A DNA stretch of 64,000 bases from Isoetes taiwanensis (Eukaryota; Streptophyta; Lycopodiopsida; Isoetales; Isoetaceae): the NCBI GenBank assembly GCA_021234155.1, contig JAJEKV010000040.1, forward strand, positions 6,413,278 to 6,477,277, read 5' to 3'. Shown here one piece after another: positions 31,146 to 44,171 of this stretch; position 1 is the first letter of the stretch; each line of letters starts with the position of its first letter. The notes under the pieces were generated by a model. The model was not told the origin of the DNA. It ran no database searches and worked only from the letters and a program-made list of their open reading frames with translations. The translations under genes and the position numbers were made by a program.

Positions 31146-34100
31146 ACCAGCGGCATATTTATATTATAGGTGGATTTTTTTTACAAAATGTGGGCCCAGC
31201 CCAGCTATTTCCGCTATGGGCACTGCCCTATATACAAAAACGGGCTCAGAGCCCTATCTACTAAGTCCTAAGAAGAAAAACTCTCTACTCCGGGTTCGGA
31301 GCAGAGGTGATAATGCCAGATGTGGTACCCGTTGTGCTCGGGGTCCCAAAAGAGCAGTGCGAATCACCTCCATCCCGTTGGTGTGGGGATCGGCATGCTC
31401 GACCATGCCTGACACACACCACCGCCCATAGCAATGCCACGATTGTGGCACCGCCGTGAGGTCCGTGATACCCATTTTGCACGTAATCCACTCCGTGCGG
31501 TTGGGACGGCATAGTGCATTTGTCATGCAAACCCGGTACCGTTACATACCGAAAAGATCGGTGTCTCCGCTTCAACCTCTGGTTCGTCTTATATAGCCAA
31601 CCGAGGAACTCCTTGTCGACGTGGACCAATCACAAAAATCGCCAACGTGTTTGCAATGCAAGGCTGTTTCTAAAATGAGAATCTTTTCTCCTGCCGCATA
31701 TCTAGCCATGGTACCTTCTGACACATTCGTTTTAATGATATCCCACTTCGAGTAGCCAGCATTAAATGCCCTTCCTTCTTTTCACGCCCGTCGAACATTA
31801 ATGTGTGTCCTTTGGCCACCTGTCACATCCCATCATTCTCTCACACCTCATCTCCACCGTTCCTTGCTTCTCCCTTTGTTGTTTGGGGACTTAGCCAAAT
31901 TTTGCCTTTCAATTGCCCACTTCACATCATTATTTTGGCATCATCAACGGTTGATTTAGCCTCATCATACCCCTTTCGCCTCCATTTTGCGCGCCTAAAC
32001 CTTTTCATCTATCTGCGCCTTCCGTCTTACGTTCTGCTCTCAGCCTTCTTCAAAGCGGTTCCTTCGTTAAAACTTTTACCCGCCATGGCTGCCCCAAACT
32101 TTCTACACTTCAAGCTTCGCTCCAAGGGATGCGACTCTTTTTGGTCGTGTCTTTCTCGGCCCCACCTATCGAGGGCCCTTGTTGGTCCGAAGGGAAGTTC
32201 TTGAACGCCACAAGCTTTATGAATTTTCACAAATGGAGCTCCCGCCCCAAATCCGTACGCAATTGCGGTAGTTCATCGCTCACATCGTCAACAGCCGGAA
32301 GGATTTTGCTACGGTGGTGATGGCACCACCATTTTACTTACTCAACATTTGATTTACTCGGGAGGTATTCCACATCCCTTTGCAAAACCTTCGTCTCTTG
32401 GGCTGCTTACGACATGGGCGTCCACCGGTTTGGCGCTCCCTTATCAAACCAACCGGACATCGCCTCACAAATATTGCCAAACCCCATGAGACTTTTTTTG
32501 TGAAGTTTCATGGGCGAAAATTGCTTGGGCATTCCATTAAGAACACCCACATCAATAAGCCGTTTTATAATATGGTCATCAATGCCATCCACTCCACTCT
32601 CCATGTTGATTGGCCCACAGCTCTTATTCTACCGCCTTCTTCAAGAAGTAGACCGCATCGGGGCTACTCCCTCCTCCTCTCGAATTTCCGTGGGTGGCCA
32701 TCTTGAGCCCTCATTCGTCATTACCTCCCTTCTTGTGAGCCTTCCACTTCCCATACCTCCACTTTCGGCTCTGCATTCCAATCAAACCCAACAGTCGTAC
32801 CTTCACGCCAAACTTCCCTGATCATATTCAACACCGGACCGCGTGTTCGCGTGTCCTCTTCCTCCCTCCGAAGCCACGCCTTCCCATTCCCGTCATGCCT
32901 CTCAACAATCTCGGACAAGGCAACACGTGGGGCCCTCGCCTCCCCATCCTCGGCGGCTCCTGACAAATTCCAGCAAGATGTTTCAGCCGCTGCCATGCAG
33001 CCTACATGCATCCTGGGAGGCTCTCATGGACCGTGTTTAGGGCGCCCCCGAGGCTTCGATGCTGTTTCAAAGAGACCTTCAAGCTGCCACTTGCCCATGT
33101 TCAATCTTTTTGAGGCCCAACTTCCAAAAGCACGGCTCCTCTGCATTACGGCCCGCCCGATCTCACAAGTGCTCGGGATCGACCAGCCTACTTTCACGCA
33201 TCAGCAGTTCTCGGCCCAAACCCAAATTTAGGACTTATTGGAACGTAAACAAGTCCAAAGATACCCTCCTAGGTGACAAGGAGAAACACATTGCTAAGCT
33301 AGACACCTTGTACTCGAACTTTGTGACAATTACAAAGACTCAAGTTCAAAACTCAATCGAGCGTGAAGCTCGACTCACCTCCCCTTGAAGCTCGGCTTTC
33401 ACGCCGACCAATCGCTTAACGCCCCTCCGGACTCGCCTTTTGAGGCTCGTAAAACAAAAGGTCATCGATGACGCAGATTGCCACGCTTTCGCCCTCAATA
33501 CTCCCGCAATCTTTTTCACATGCCACGCTTCCCGGTAAACGGTCCGTGATCAGTCCCGCCTTTTGTTAGAAAAGGAGCATCGGATCCGCGGACCTTGAAC
33601 ATCAGCCTTCCAAGAAGCGCTTCAATCCGAGGAAGCCCAAAACAAACAGAGGGATATATTGACATTGCTACAAACATCCCGTGGACTTTTCTACTCCTTC
33701 CAGCTATCTTGACTATGTGGTGGCCCGACGGCACCTCTTTCTTTTGAAGTGGTACGCGGCCAATGGCAATGTTCATCAACAGCCACTCCAAAGTGTGGAC
33801 TTCCTTCGGATCTGGCCGGATCTTTCCATAGAAGACAAGGGTCTATTTTGTGCACTCTTAGTCTTTGATCAGCTTACGGTTGAAGATCCCTAATTAGTCA
33901 TCTTCCGAAGTTGTTCACCAATGGCTTATGTTTTTCATGACTTCTACCGGGCGGATCTCCATGATAAATTCCTGGATGAGGCCCATCGTTTTTAGAGGCA
34001 ACTCCAATGTCGCTTTTGGTTGTTATCACCAACCAACACATATTTCAAGGATCCCGCCTTCGCCTCGGACTTTTGAACAGAGTACATGCCCGAATCGCTC

Positions 34101-35028
34101 GAAGACTTACCTCTCGGGTGTTGAAACGCTTGGAACAGTAAAACACCCCGATGATCTTGAGTTTGCCCAGATTATATCTCGACTTGGGAGGCTACAATCA
34201 ACTCCGCGGGCCTTCTCGAAAGCAAGACCATCCCCACGGGTTGGGTCAATCCTCCGCTTCTATCAATTACTCTACTTCGTATCGGGACCATTGGTGTCGC
34301 GGTTTTGATCAAAATCTTGTTCAAGCATTTAGGGACATGGCTCCTGCAACCCACGCACACGCATGCTTCCCTCTCCATATGCTTCCTTAGAGCCCCCCCC
34401 CCCACCGGTTCCTTTCTTCCACCGGCGCTTTCCCTTTTTTGGAAGGTCCCGATGGCCACCTGGTCGACCTCGCCGCCGATCTCCACGGATCTCCTGGGTG
34501 GATCCCCATTTGTCGACGCTCAATTGGGGAGGATAATGCCACTTTGGACACCACACAAAATTGGATTTATATCGTACGCGCTGGTTGGCAAAAGCCCGCC
34601 GATGCCTTGCATGGTCTTGATACCTTCTTGCGTATCGCCGCCACCTCACTGCACTTCACCACCGGCAAAGCCGGTTTCGTCGCTCTCAAATGCATCCCGC
34701 TCAGCTCTTTAAATCGGCAGCTGTCAATCTTTCATTGCAATCCGAATGCAGTATTGCCACGTGTTTTCGGTCTCCCAACCCGCCTTCTCATGGAGTGCCG
34801 CTTTGTTCCTTGGGCCGCCTATGGTGCCCCCTCGGAAGACATGGTGCGCTCTCACTTCCTCATTGAGGCCATCATCTTAGGGGCTCAACACCCCCCGCTC
34901 TTCAAACACGCCCAGACCTCATTGCTCATTACCATAATGGCGCCTCCTCATTCCCCGTGAGGATCATCAGACTGATGGTTTCCCCTCCTCAAGCACTTCC
35001 TCCTTTCTTCAGACTCGGTGTGTCATTT
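31146..35028 (+). pseudogene. Additional coding-like region of element 2 between pol and 3' LTR
   Basis: About 3.9 kb separates the integrase stop from the polypurine tract; element 1 shows no such region. Long plus-strand frames occur (31803-32204, 32380-32706, 32851-33231, 34439-34960), broken by shifts, with protein-like composition. Examples are WRSLIKPTGHRLTNIAKPHE, HVDWPTALILPP, WYAANGNVHQQPLQSVDFLR, GLFCALLVFDQLTVEDP and ALHGLDTFLRIAA. I do not recognise a family and see no clear signal peptide or membrane helix. Some plant gypsy lineages (Athila) carry an extra, env-like ORF at this position, so a lineage-specific ORF3 is the best guess; a captured gene is possible. 32693 onward recurs at 54759-57108. 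Confidence 0.55.
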
Positions 35029-35039
35029 GGCGGGGAGAG
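35029..35039 (+). other. Polypurine tract of element 2
   Basis: GGCGGGGAGAG immediately precedes TGTTAGTC; the same tract is at 57098-57108 before the duplicated LTR. It primes plus-strand synthesis in LTR elements. Confidence 0.8.
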
Positions 35040-35618
35040 TGTTAGTCACAGGCCTCCTGTACAGACTATTCATGCATATGACGGACCAGGTCAAGCTCAA
35101 GGATCCACAGCACAGGCACGGGCCAGCCGTCAAAAGCCCGCCAAAAAAGACCAGGCGGCCGACCACGCGGTCAAAGCACAGGTCTGTTACCAAGAGGCCA
35201 CGACAAGTGATGACCCACACCGGTAAAGATCGGATTCTAGGCACTTCAAGAGGCACCGCCAACATTCCTCAAAGAATCGCATTCTCCTTCCGTGAGTCGG
35301 CACCGAGATCACCGAGTGTCTATATTGGGCCAAAGGCCATTGTACTATATATATGAGTAGAGCTAGCACATGAGTTTTAGATGAGTTTCGAGTCTTGTCT
35401 CTTTCGGTCTTCTCTCGATTATAGAGCTCATGTATGTTCATCATTGATATCAAGGAAGCTTATCATTTTCCTCTCATTGTTCTCTTTTTGTTCTGCTTTC
35501 TTCTTCTTGTTCTTTTCTTGCAAATCCCGCCAACATAGTCCCCCTGATTCTCCTGTTAGATCCAAGGGTCCTCACAGAGGGGTTGTCTTGGCAGAGGTCC
35601 CAACCCGCACCCCAAACA
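35040..35618 (+). mobile_element. 3' LTR of gypsy element 2
   Basis: 579 bp, TGTTAGTC...CCCAAACA. It is flanked on the right by TCGGG (35619-35623), four of five bases matching the left TCGGT. The duplicated copy at 57675 is followed by TCGGT exactly. Together this gives the element boundaries 24731-35618. Confidence 0.85.
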
Positions 35619-35623
35619 TCGGG

Positions 35624-36371
35624 CACTTGGGCTGGGGCGGTATGGGTCCCACACTTCGGGTCAATGGTGTCGCCCGACTCTCAAGAGTTGCAAGTGTCGG
35701 CTTGGCTCTTTTGTTTTGGGGAGTTCACGCACGTAATGGACGTGGTCACCACGATCATCTAGCCGCCCATGGAGCCACCGACTTCAACCCTTCCTACCTC
35801 ATCGGACCGGGGAGATGCAACCCTGGGTAGTCTCGTTGGGTGATACCATGGGATTACTGCCTCCTGTGTTACGTACCACCTAATAAAGCCTCGATTTAGC
35901 CTATTTGCAAAGTATGCACAGGAGGGGCTGGGATGGAGGGTCAACCCTAGCCATTGTCTATTGCTAGCCCAAGTCATTGCCATAAACTCCTGGCCTCAGA
36001 GTTTCTATCCGAGGCCCCCACCGTGGTCGACTTCCCTTGAGTCCGAAAGCCCGGTAGGAGCCTCTATTTGATATATTCGATGTATTTGATGTATTGTCGT
36101 ATTTGGTGACATGGATGGATGGATTATCACTACCCTACGGGGTAGTTTATTGTTGTTATGTTATTGCTAGCGCTTATGTCTATATGTTTTGTTTCCGCTG
36201 ATATAGGGACCCCTAGAGGATGGGACGGAATGACACCTCTGTGTTCTCTACTCGATAGTCTGGCCACCCTAGACGCGAGTTAGACAGAGGGCCATACGAC
36301 AGGTAGCCGTTGGATGGGGAAGGTCCTTCGTTGTATACCGCGGGTTGCCGTATATAGCGCAAAGAGCGTCA
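35624..36371 (-). mobile_element. Minus-oriented TGTGACGC-type LTR, host of element 2
   Basis: It ends GAGCGTCACA at 36371, the reverse complement of the LTR start at 8416. Similarity to the reverse complement of 8416-9120 continues across it ('cctacctcatcggacc', 'ttgcaaagtatgcacagg', 'ccctagccattgtct'). Its start on the minus strand abuts a gene-like ORF with no polypurine tract, so it is a 5' LTR or a solo LTR. Element 2 inserted near its far end. Confidence 0.65.
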
Positions 36372-38880
36372 CATTTCAAGTTCCCGATCATTGATTTCAT
36401 AACAATAACTTCAGAAGGATTTCCAATCACAGGTTCGAAAAAAGGAAAAAGCCTGTCATCTTGCAACAAACGAGCACCAAAAACTACTCTTTGATATGGA
36501 AGAAGTGGTTGCAAACAGCTGAGAATGCAATCCACCGACCTGTCAACATGCTGCTTTATTTGTTTTGTGGCGTAACACAGCCCAATGTCGAAATACCTGC
36601 GTTTAGAACCAGCACTTCCTCCATTTACAAAAATGGAATTCCTTGTAGAATTCTTGTGAAATTCTCCATCTTTCTTGCAGAATTCTTGTTTGGTGAACGT
36701 TCTATGAAGGGGAAAATTTTGAAAAGGGAGGGACGGACTCATTCAAATTGAGTTTGATTCGGTGCGCCAAGAATTCCGGCGATGGGTTGTCAGGAGATGT
36801 TCTCGCAATCATTGCAGACCTGCCACAAAAAGACAAATTGAGTATCGTGCTGTACACCCAAAATGTAGCCCGAAAAAACACGAATTCGTCCTTCAATTCA
36901 GTACGATGTACGTACACCCTTTCATGCTTTTATTCTGTAACTTGTTGGCAAAGAAAACCATGTATTAAGTGCCTCTTCCTTTTCAGGTACCGATATAAAA
37001 GCCTATGTGCTCCAAGCTTCTTGCCAAATTCAAACAATTAAAAGCCAATTTTTTTATGTCCCTTTGGCATCTCCAAACTTTAAGGGACAGCTATGTTTTT
37101 CACTACTAGTGTTGGGAAAACGTTTTCGGTCCCATTGAAAAATTTCCTAAGGTTACTTTAACCAGCCAGATATCTTATGTTTAGAGTCGGAATTTTCTGT
37201 TGTCTTAATAAAAAACCTTAACTAGCAGAATTGCAGGGTTGGGAAGAAGGTTAGGTAGATGGATTTGTGTTAGTATTTTTGTAGTAATGCAAATTTCAGT
37301 GGATCCTTAAGAATGGAATGTCAATATCCATTAAAAAGATATATAATCACCATCCACAAAACATTCGCGATTTTGGAACATAACTTGAAATCTTGGGTCA
37401 GATAAAACACCAAAATCTTGTTAGCCCTCATGGATATTTTCCTTCTCCTTTTGGGAACCTCTTATTTTATGATTACATGGGAAATGGAAGCTTATGAGAT
37501 GTGTTGCATGGTAAGTCAAGTTCAGATTTTGATAGTAAAATGAATTGTCTGTTGCTTAGTATTGAGGCAGGCTTGGGGCAAAGGTTTGGGTTGGATTGGA
37601 TTGGATTGGTGGGACAACCATATTTGAGGCGTATTTCTAGGCATCCTATTCAGGGCATATTTGTAGGCATCCCATTCAGTCTGCCCTCACAAGAAATATA
37701 AAAATGGTAAGGGCGTGCTTTACATTTTTGGATGGCCTTATACACGCTACATTATTTGCATGCCATTTTCGGCAAGGGGAACGGAGGTTTATAGTGTTAA
37801 CTACATTTTGGCAGCACAAAAAGAATTGACCAATATGAAAGGACAGTTGAAAACAAAAGACAAGTCAAAATCTGGGTTCTGAGGAATGGTTTGGTGCAAA
37901 TAAAGAAATGAGGATCTAAAGTGGTTGGGTTATGAGGAATGGTTTGGTGCAAATAAAGAAATGAGGATCTAAAGTGTTGGGCTATCCACCCAAGAAAGTG
38001 AAGAGATGCATGCATGCCATCCATGCTAGTTATATGTCGTCTAGGCTGGCAATGACTATAATATCCAGTCATATAGTGCTTATATTTGTAAAGTTTTGAC
38101 ATATTTGTAAAGCTTGACATCGGTGAAATTATTGGAGTGCAAAGATGTCTTAATGTGCTTATTTGGCATTTGTTTGTCATACATTAAATGTGTTTGCTAC
38201 ACATACGTTATCCCAATTTAAGCTTCAACAACATCGTTGTTACTTAGATAATTAATTGACTGAAAATGCTGAAAACAACTCCTCTGCTAGAATAGTAAAC
38301 ATTAGTGCAAAATTTGTAATGTGACAGGTTGACAAGGCTGATATGTTTGTGCTAAGCAGTATCAAGTTCCACACTATATACATAAAACTTTCCATGTCTC
38401 CTAAGATCACGTCTTGACACAATCTGCAGATAGCTACTACATCTATACCTAGTATGTAGCTACATTTGCGGAAGTTATGCTCCGGTAAAAAAAATGGCTA
38501 TATTTGATACATGGTATGTAGCAACATTTGCGAACTTTGGCGTTAAGTTACATGCCTTCCTTATAGACCTTTATCTATGAAGGGAACTATTGCCAAAGCT
38601 TTGAAACACCAGATTCCATCCAATATAAAGTAGCATCCTGACTGTATTTCAAGTTGTTATAATTAGATACCCTGTACATGAATTTAGCTATATGTGAGCA
38701 ACAAAAAGAACTGGATGGGGGAGGGGGGAGGTGGGGGGGATAAACTGATAAAAGTTGATCTTCCAGGAAGACTTGCTGCAAGGAAGTCCTCAAATGTTTG
38801 TCGACATTTCTCAATGCATTTTCTGCATGATCCACTTCGGCTTCATTCTTAATTTCCAAAATATGTACCTAAATAGGATA
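36372..38880 (-). pseudogene. Unrecognised minus-strand gene, exon fragments, cut by an LTR
   Basis: Minus-strand segments look like real exons. About 38880-38760 encodes VHILEIKNEAEVDHAENALR and NVDKHLRTSLQQVFLEDQ after an AG acceptor. About 36605-36372 encodes QIKQHVDRSVDCILSCLQPL, LPYQRVVFGARLLQDDRLFP and FFEPVIGNPSEVIVMKS. A possible exon at about 36829-36720 reads SAMIARTSPDNPSPEFLAHR. The last exon stops in GNLK exactly at the LTR boundary 36371/36372, so the insertion interrupted the coding sequence and the 3' part of the gene is not found nearby. I do not recognise the family. A degraded copy lies at about 58432-60900. Confidence 0.4.
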
Positions 38881-41800
38881 TAAGAATTTCAGTACTATGC
38901 TTCATGTTGCATAAAAATACAGATCAAAACTCATATGCAATGGGATTCGCAGAACATCTCCATTAGCAGGAAAAGGAATCATTCCACAACAAGACTTCAT
39001 GCTCCCGTGCCCAGGGTATTTCATACAACAAGTTAATAGATCTTGATTAGTAGGCAATAAGCACCACAACCCAATTCAACTTAACGAAGCCCATTTGGAG
39101 CGTAGGGTTCATAGAGGCAACCTGGCAGAAAAGTGATAACAGACTCTGATAAATGTCAGCGCTTTTGGCAATAGCGCAACTGGTACCAGTGAGTTGTTGG
39201 GGCACCAGGTGCAGTTGTCAGCCACCTTTGTATATTACTGGATTCGACACGGATAATTAAAATGCAAATTTATGTAGTTGTAATAAATGACTATAAAGAC
39301 ATCTATCCATTAAAATGGGCTCAACAACACAATCAATACAGATACTCATACGGATACTCTAGGTACGTCGACTATGTCCCAAGAGATAAGTCTTTAATTC
39401 ATCTTGATCATTTAGGAATGACGATTTCAAAGATGAAGAATATAAAAGGGATATAGCTTGGCATCATGGTTATTAATGACAAATTTGGTTCAATGACTAA
39501 GGAGTTAAAAGACAAAAATGGCTTTGATAGATCTAATTGTCTTTATTGCGGTCAAAAAAAGTGCAGCCACATGTCTTCCCAAATGTCTTCTATAAGCATC
39601 GTGACCACCTCTTGATATAACGGTTATGGCAATCATCTCATGATCTCGTATCTAAGCTTATGTATCGGATGCATGCATGAAGTTTGCAATTCAACAAAGA
39701 TTGCCCATCTCAAAGACATTGCCATTTTACAATTTCAATATGTTAAACCCTTGGTCACAATATATATAGCTGTTCTAAAGGACAAATTTCACTAGATGAC
39801 AGTCAATCACTTCATAAATACTTCATTTACAACTAAGAAGGGTAGATCTTCCCATTACGTATCGTGGGCTTGTAATTACGCCTGTGATTCAAGAGGAAGG
39901 GCTTTCCTCACCGAGAGTAGAAACCGCTTTGCATCATAATCCTCCCTCCACATGGCTTCACATAAAAACTTAACAATCTTTGGCGCTCTCATTAACCCCG
40001 ACTTTACGTAAATCTCGGGTCATAATTTACTCAATCAAGTCATTACTTTATTCCATATTTTGCCACATTCAACATGGATGGCACTTCACTTGGCTACAAA
40101 GCATTGTAAACTAAATAGTTATTCTTTACGATGGAGGTGTATGTATTACCTCGCCATCAAAGAGCACATCAAACCAAAGATGCAAGTCCATGCACCGAAC
40201 CGATTATCGATGTCAGAAACCTATAGGAATATCAATTTCAGAAAGTTCTTCTTCCCGTGGTATCAATAAGAAAACTATTAGAGACTTCATGCTTACAAGT
40301 AAGAACAAAATTGAGCAACAATGTCAATGTTAGAGACAAACCAAAGGAATTAATAGTAGTCTAATTGGGACCAAAGGAATTATTAGTAGTGGACTGATTC
40401 ATGGTTCTTAAAGAAAAAACGTTATGATTAATGGGCTATCTAGTTGGAAATGGAAAAAAAGGTATTCGTGTAAGAATCATCTCGCATCTTTGGGGTATTA
40501 TAAGTACATTTTAGTGTTCTTTCTTTGAAGGTCTAATGTCACCACAATGTACTTTAGAAGCAACTTGATTATGGATACAAATATAGTCCTTTCATGCAAG
40601 AGCCAAAATAGAGGCTATGACTGTTTTCCTCCTTAAGAGAGCTGCCGATAATGGACATCCTTTTTATGCAAATACAAAGATTGAATATACAATGTTGATG
40701 CCAGATTTCTTTATCTAGACCACAGCTAACCTCGACTTCTAACATGGAAAAAATGTTCGCATTGTCTCATGGTCACCTAAGGGAAGTTCGACCAGAATCC
40801 CGCATCCCTATTACCAAGAGGAAAGTTATGTAATTGCAATACGATAATAATCGAATCGGCCCGAATTGAGCATACAATGCTTAGCAAGTTCCTACTTTGT
40901 CGCCTTCATATGTCGCCTCATGTTTAGTCAGAAAGTCTGAAAAACATTAGTATGACAAAGAAGGGATTTGACCTCCACTTCCATCCTTTAGAAGTAGACA
41001 CAATTTTGTCAACCGGCCGAGGCGCTTGAGGGGTCCTATTGGCATGTCCAAGAATCGATGTAATTTGGTCGGTCTTTTGAAGTACACCGACATATCATCA
41101 GTCATTAGCAATCACCGGGTGATTATTGACTAAAAAGAATGTGCCATGGTTCTACATGGGTCAACCCACTCTCCCATCGGCGATTCACTTAATGCTTTGA
41201 ACACACATTTAACAACTTTGGTCCAAACTTACTTTGATTTCTCGCAACTTTTTCTTAAAAAGTCTGGCCAAAAGCCAAGCGCCCAAAGGCTCGCAAATGT
41301 CACAATTGTCATTCTCCAAAAAATCCAGGTGGTGAATGCCCGAAGCCATCGTGGATCTTGCCCAATCAAGCAATGTCCTATGCTTCGCCGCCACTGCTTT
41401 TGAGCATGTCCGCATTGCATGCCAATTACTTTTGGTACCTCGCACTAAAAGGCCCCATGTTCAAGCCATGCGAATGCCATTTATTATACAACTCCATTTA
41501 TTTTGGGTCCTATCCCATAAAGTTCGGTTTTTCATACTCCAATTGTTCCTTACCGGTTGAAAAAGTCTATAGGCAATAGTCACAAGAAAAGTTAATAAGA
41601 AATCTATATGGTCCAAAAAAAAGGATCTACATGTCATTGGTATACTTAAAAATAAGATGCTTTTTTAACCTTGAATTCGCAACGCTCATCCGTCTAGGCC
41701 CACGTTTGGCTGGCAGTTTAGAAGCAAAGACAATTAACTCAACATAAGTACACTAGTGAAGTACTAGCTAACTTTAAGTCTACATAAGGCACACTAATGA

Positions 41801-43700
41801 ACTCATAGTTAAATCCCATACGTACTCATGCATGGGCATCAACATATCCCCTCACCGTAAAGCATAGGGATGTTCCAAATATATTTGTGAAAGAGTCGAT
41901 AGACTTGGGAACCATTAAGTTTCAAGAGATCGCCAAAAGAGCAAAAAGCTTTTACCAAACCCGGCTATGGGGCAAAAGTTCGCTAAAATGGAGGAGATAC
42001 TCACCGCAAAGACTTGAATCACAGGCAAGAGCAGCTAGTTTTCTATGGTGTTAGTCATCACCCATGAAGAAATGTTTGCTAACATGTCCACTCGGGCAAT
42101 AATCACGCCAGCTAGCACAAGAGTTCGTCGCTTGAACCATTTAGTGCCCCACTCTTGTTGTTTTGCCTTAAGTGTTCTCATTCCCTTTCTAGCTTTGAAA
42201 ATGTTAAAAATGATTGATAACCCGTAGTCTTGAAATTAAAAATATGTACCTTTGCAAGTCGGAAGTCAATGGTATGCACCACATGTGTTGATATAAGAAG
42301 CCTTGATCAAATGCATCAACTACTCAGCCGAAACAATGTTTAAAATAATCAATACAACAAATAATAAACCAAAAATTAAATTAACGCCTAATGAGACCAC
42401 TTGGGTCTATGAGACCAATTATTACAAAGAATGTTTAGGGGACGATTGCACTTTCTAGAAATGTCTTTTTCTTAGATATTGGCTTGAAGTATGAGATGAT
42501 GTCAAACTTGTTTTCTCTTTTAGAGGACTGCTTATGTTTTTTCCTTTGCTACAAGTAAAGTTACATATCTAAAGAGCATATTTGAGAGAAGGGTTGACCT
42601 GGTCTCAATAAACATTGAATAATATATATGCCATAACCGGAAAGGCCAGCACCATTGAAACAACCCAAGCAGACGTTCTTGATGCAGCAGCATCTACAGA
42701 CCATATAACTTCATCATCTTCTGATGCTACAACATCCATAATAAAGCTGCCATGCAAGAATGTTGATAACTCATGACATGCTTAAGCATGACGAATTTGG
42801 GATTCTTATTGAAGTATATTGCTAACCAGGAGAGACGAAGGATGTCAGTTAGTGAGGCCCACAAATTTGTGAACAAATTTTATGCTCGTGATTTACAAAT
42901 ATTGAGGTGTTACTTTCTGAACATACTTAGGCAATATTTTTACTTTTTTTCCTCATTTCAACTGACTCTTTTATGCTACTTTAAAATTTGGCAACAAAAT
43001 ACACCTATTCTACCCAAGATAAGAAGCTGATAACATCCTGAATAAGAGAAAGAAAAGGAATAGCACCATCGTCAAAAAACCCCACCTGGTGCTTCAGACT
43101 TTGAATCGTCATTACTTATCTCTTTTTCTTCACCTTCACCGGTAGCTTAACTGGCCCCCCTTCCATCCATCGAATTCTCGACAAGGCCTAGAAGAAAGTC
43201 GAAAGCGCGTAAGTAGAGGAGGGAATCGGGATGGTCGGAGAATAGGAGAAGTGATTTTCAAGGACTTTCTAATTTTCATGGCCGTCCGATGCAAAATTAA
43301 GAAATCTAATGGTTGAGATTAAAAATAGCTGACGTGGCACGACACGTGGCATAGCTAGGAATGCAGGAAATCGGGCAGGGGGGGTTAGGCAACCCTGCTA
43401 AAAAGACTTGCTGTAAAAATTCCTATAATGCACTAACCTAACCAAAAAATTTGCAATTTCAACTGGTTGATTTATAGTGTTGCTCGAACTTTGCCCAACA
43501 CGGTTCACTACCATTTAACCAAATCTACGAAATGATTTTTTTTGGAACCTTGGGGACCCACCCTCGTTTAGTCGCAGCTGTTTGAAGGGGTGGCATGCTA
43601 CTAGGCCTTTATATACTAAACTCTCATTCATGTCCGAACTCTCATTCATGTCTACATGGCCAAACTCAGGCCAATCATTCCGGTGATACAAGGTTTTGAT
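38881..43700. other. AT-rich intergenic region, no gene supported
   Basis: No ORF above noise and no domain recognised. The part up to about 41995 recurs in copy B. 39160-39255 has a SINE-like head, listed separately. 42.0-43.7 kb is unique in the window and shows nothing I can name. Confidence 0.4.
39160..39255 (+). mobile_element. Possible tRNA-derived SINE head
   Basis: 'tggcaatagcgcaactggta' resembles a Pol III A box (TAGCNCARYTGGTA). 'caggtgcagttgtcagcc' lies about 35 bases downstream, at B-box distance, but is a weak match. The copy at about 61195 is more degraded. A weak call. Confidence 0.25.
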
Positions 43701-44171
43701 GACTCATCTGCCAGGTGTTCAGCTTGGTAAAGAGTAGCGAGCGCTGCAGCAGCTCAGCCGGGATGCTGGGTCCTTACAAAGGATGCCTCCGAAGGTCGAT
43801 CATATCCACATGTTCAATATCTCCAAATGCTCCAACTACGGCACTCTTTGGTTCTGCGGTATTGAATCCTACTTCAGTATCTTATTCAGAAGTGTAGTGG
43901 AACAGTAAACAATGCTCACCTGTTGAAGAACTCTTGGTTAGAGAACTTGGGATATATTTTGGTTTAACAACATTCACAATTCACATTCAAAATAGGAGCC
44001 ACTTAATGTTTCAATTATCTTTTATATGTCATCTTATTAAGCCTATCTGATATGGGGGGCCGTTTGACGATTGGATTTTTTTCTTACATTGTTATTCATG
44101 AGAAATGATTAGGGATGACAGATACTGCAGCATTATGTGGTGTAAATTTGAGCTGACATAGACATATCAGG
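43701..44171. other. Upstream of the recognised tRNA ligase exons
   Basis: The N-terminal 80-100 residues of the ligase should lie here or further left. I cannot place those exons. A 60-codon frame at 43715-43897 has no clear similarity. Confidence 0.3.

Larger units (their letters stand above)
32693..41995. repeat. Copy A of the large direct duplication
   Basis: This interval aligns collinearly with 54759-64000 (copy B). It covers the 3' part of element 2, its 3' LTR, the minus LTR, the minus-strand gene fragments and AT-rich DNA. The left boundary lies inside the extra region of element 2 ('ggtggccatcttgagccctcattcg'). The right boundary is unknown because copy B runs off the window. Confidence 0.85.

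Noticed and set aside
43715-43897. N-terminal exon of the tRNA ligase
   Set aside because: No recognisable similarity to the family N-terminus and no phase-consistent splice to 44172.
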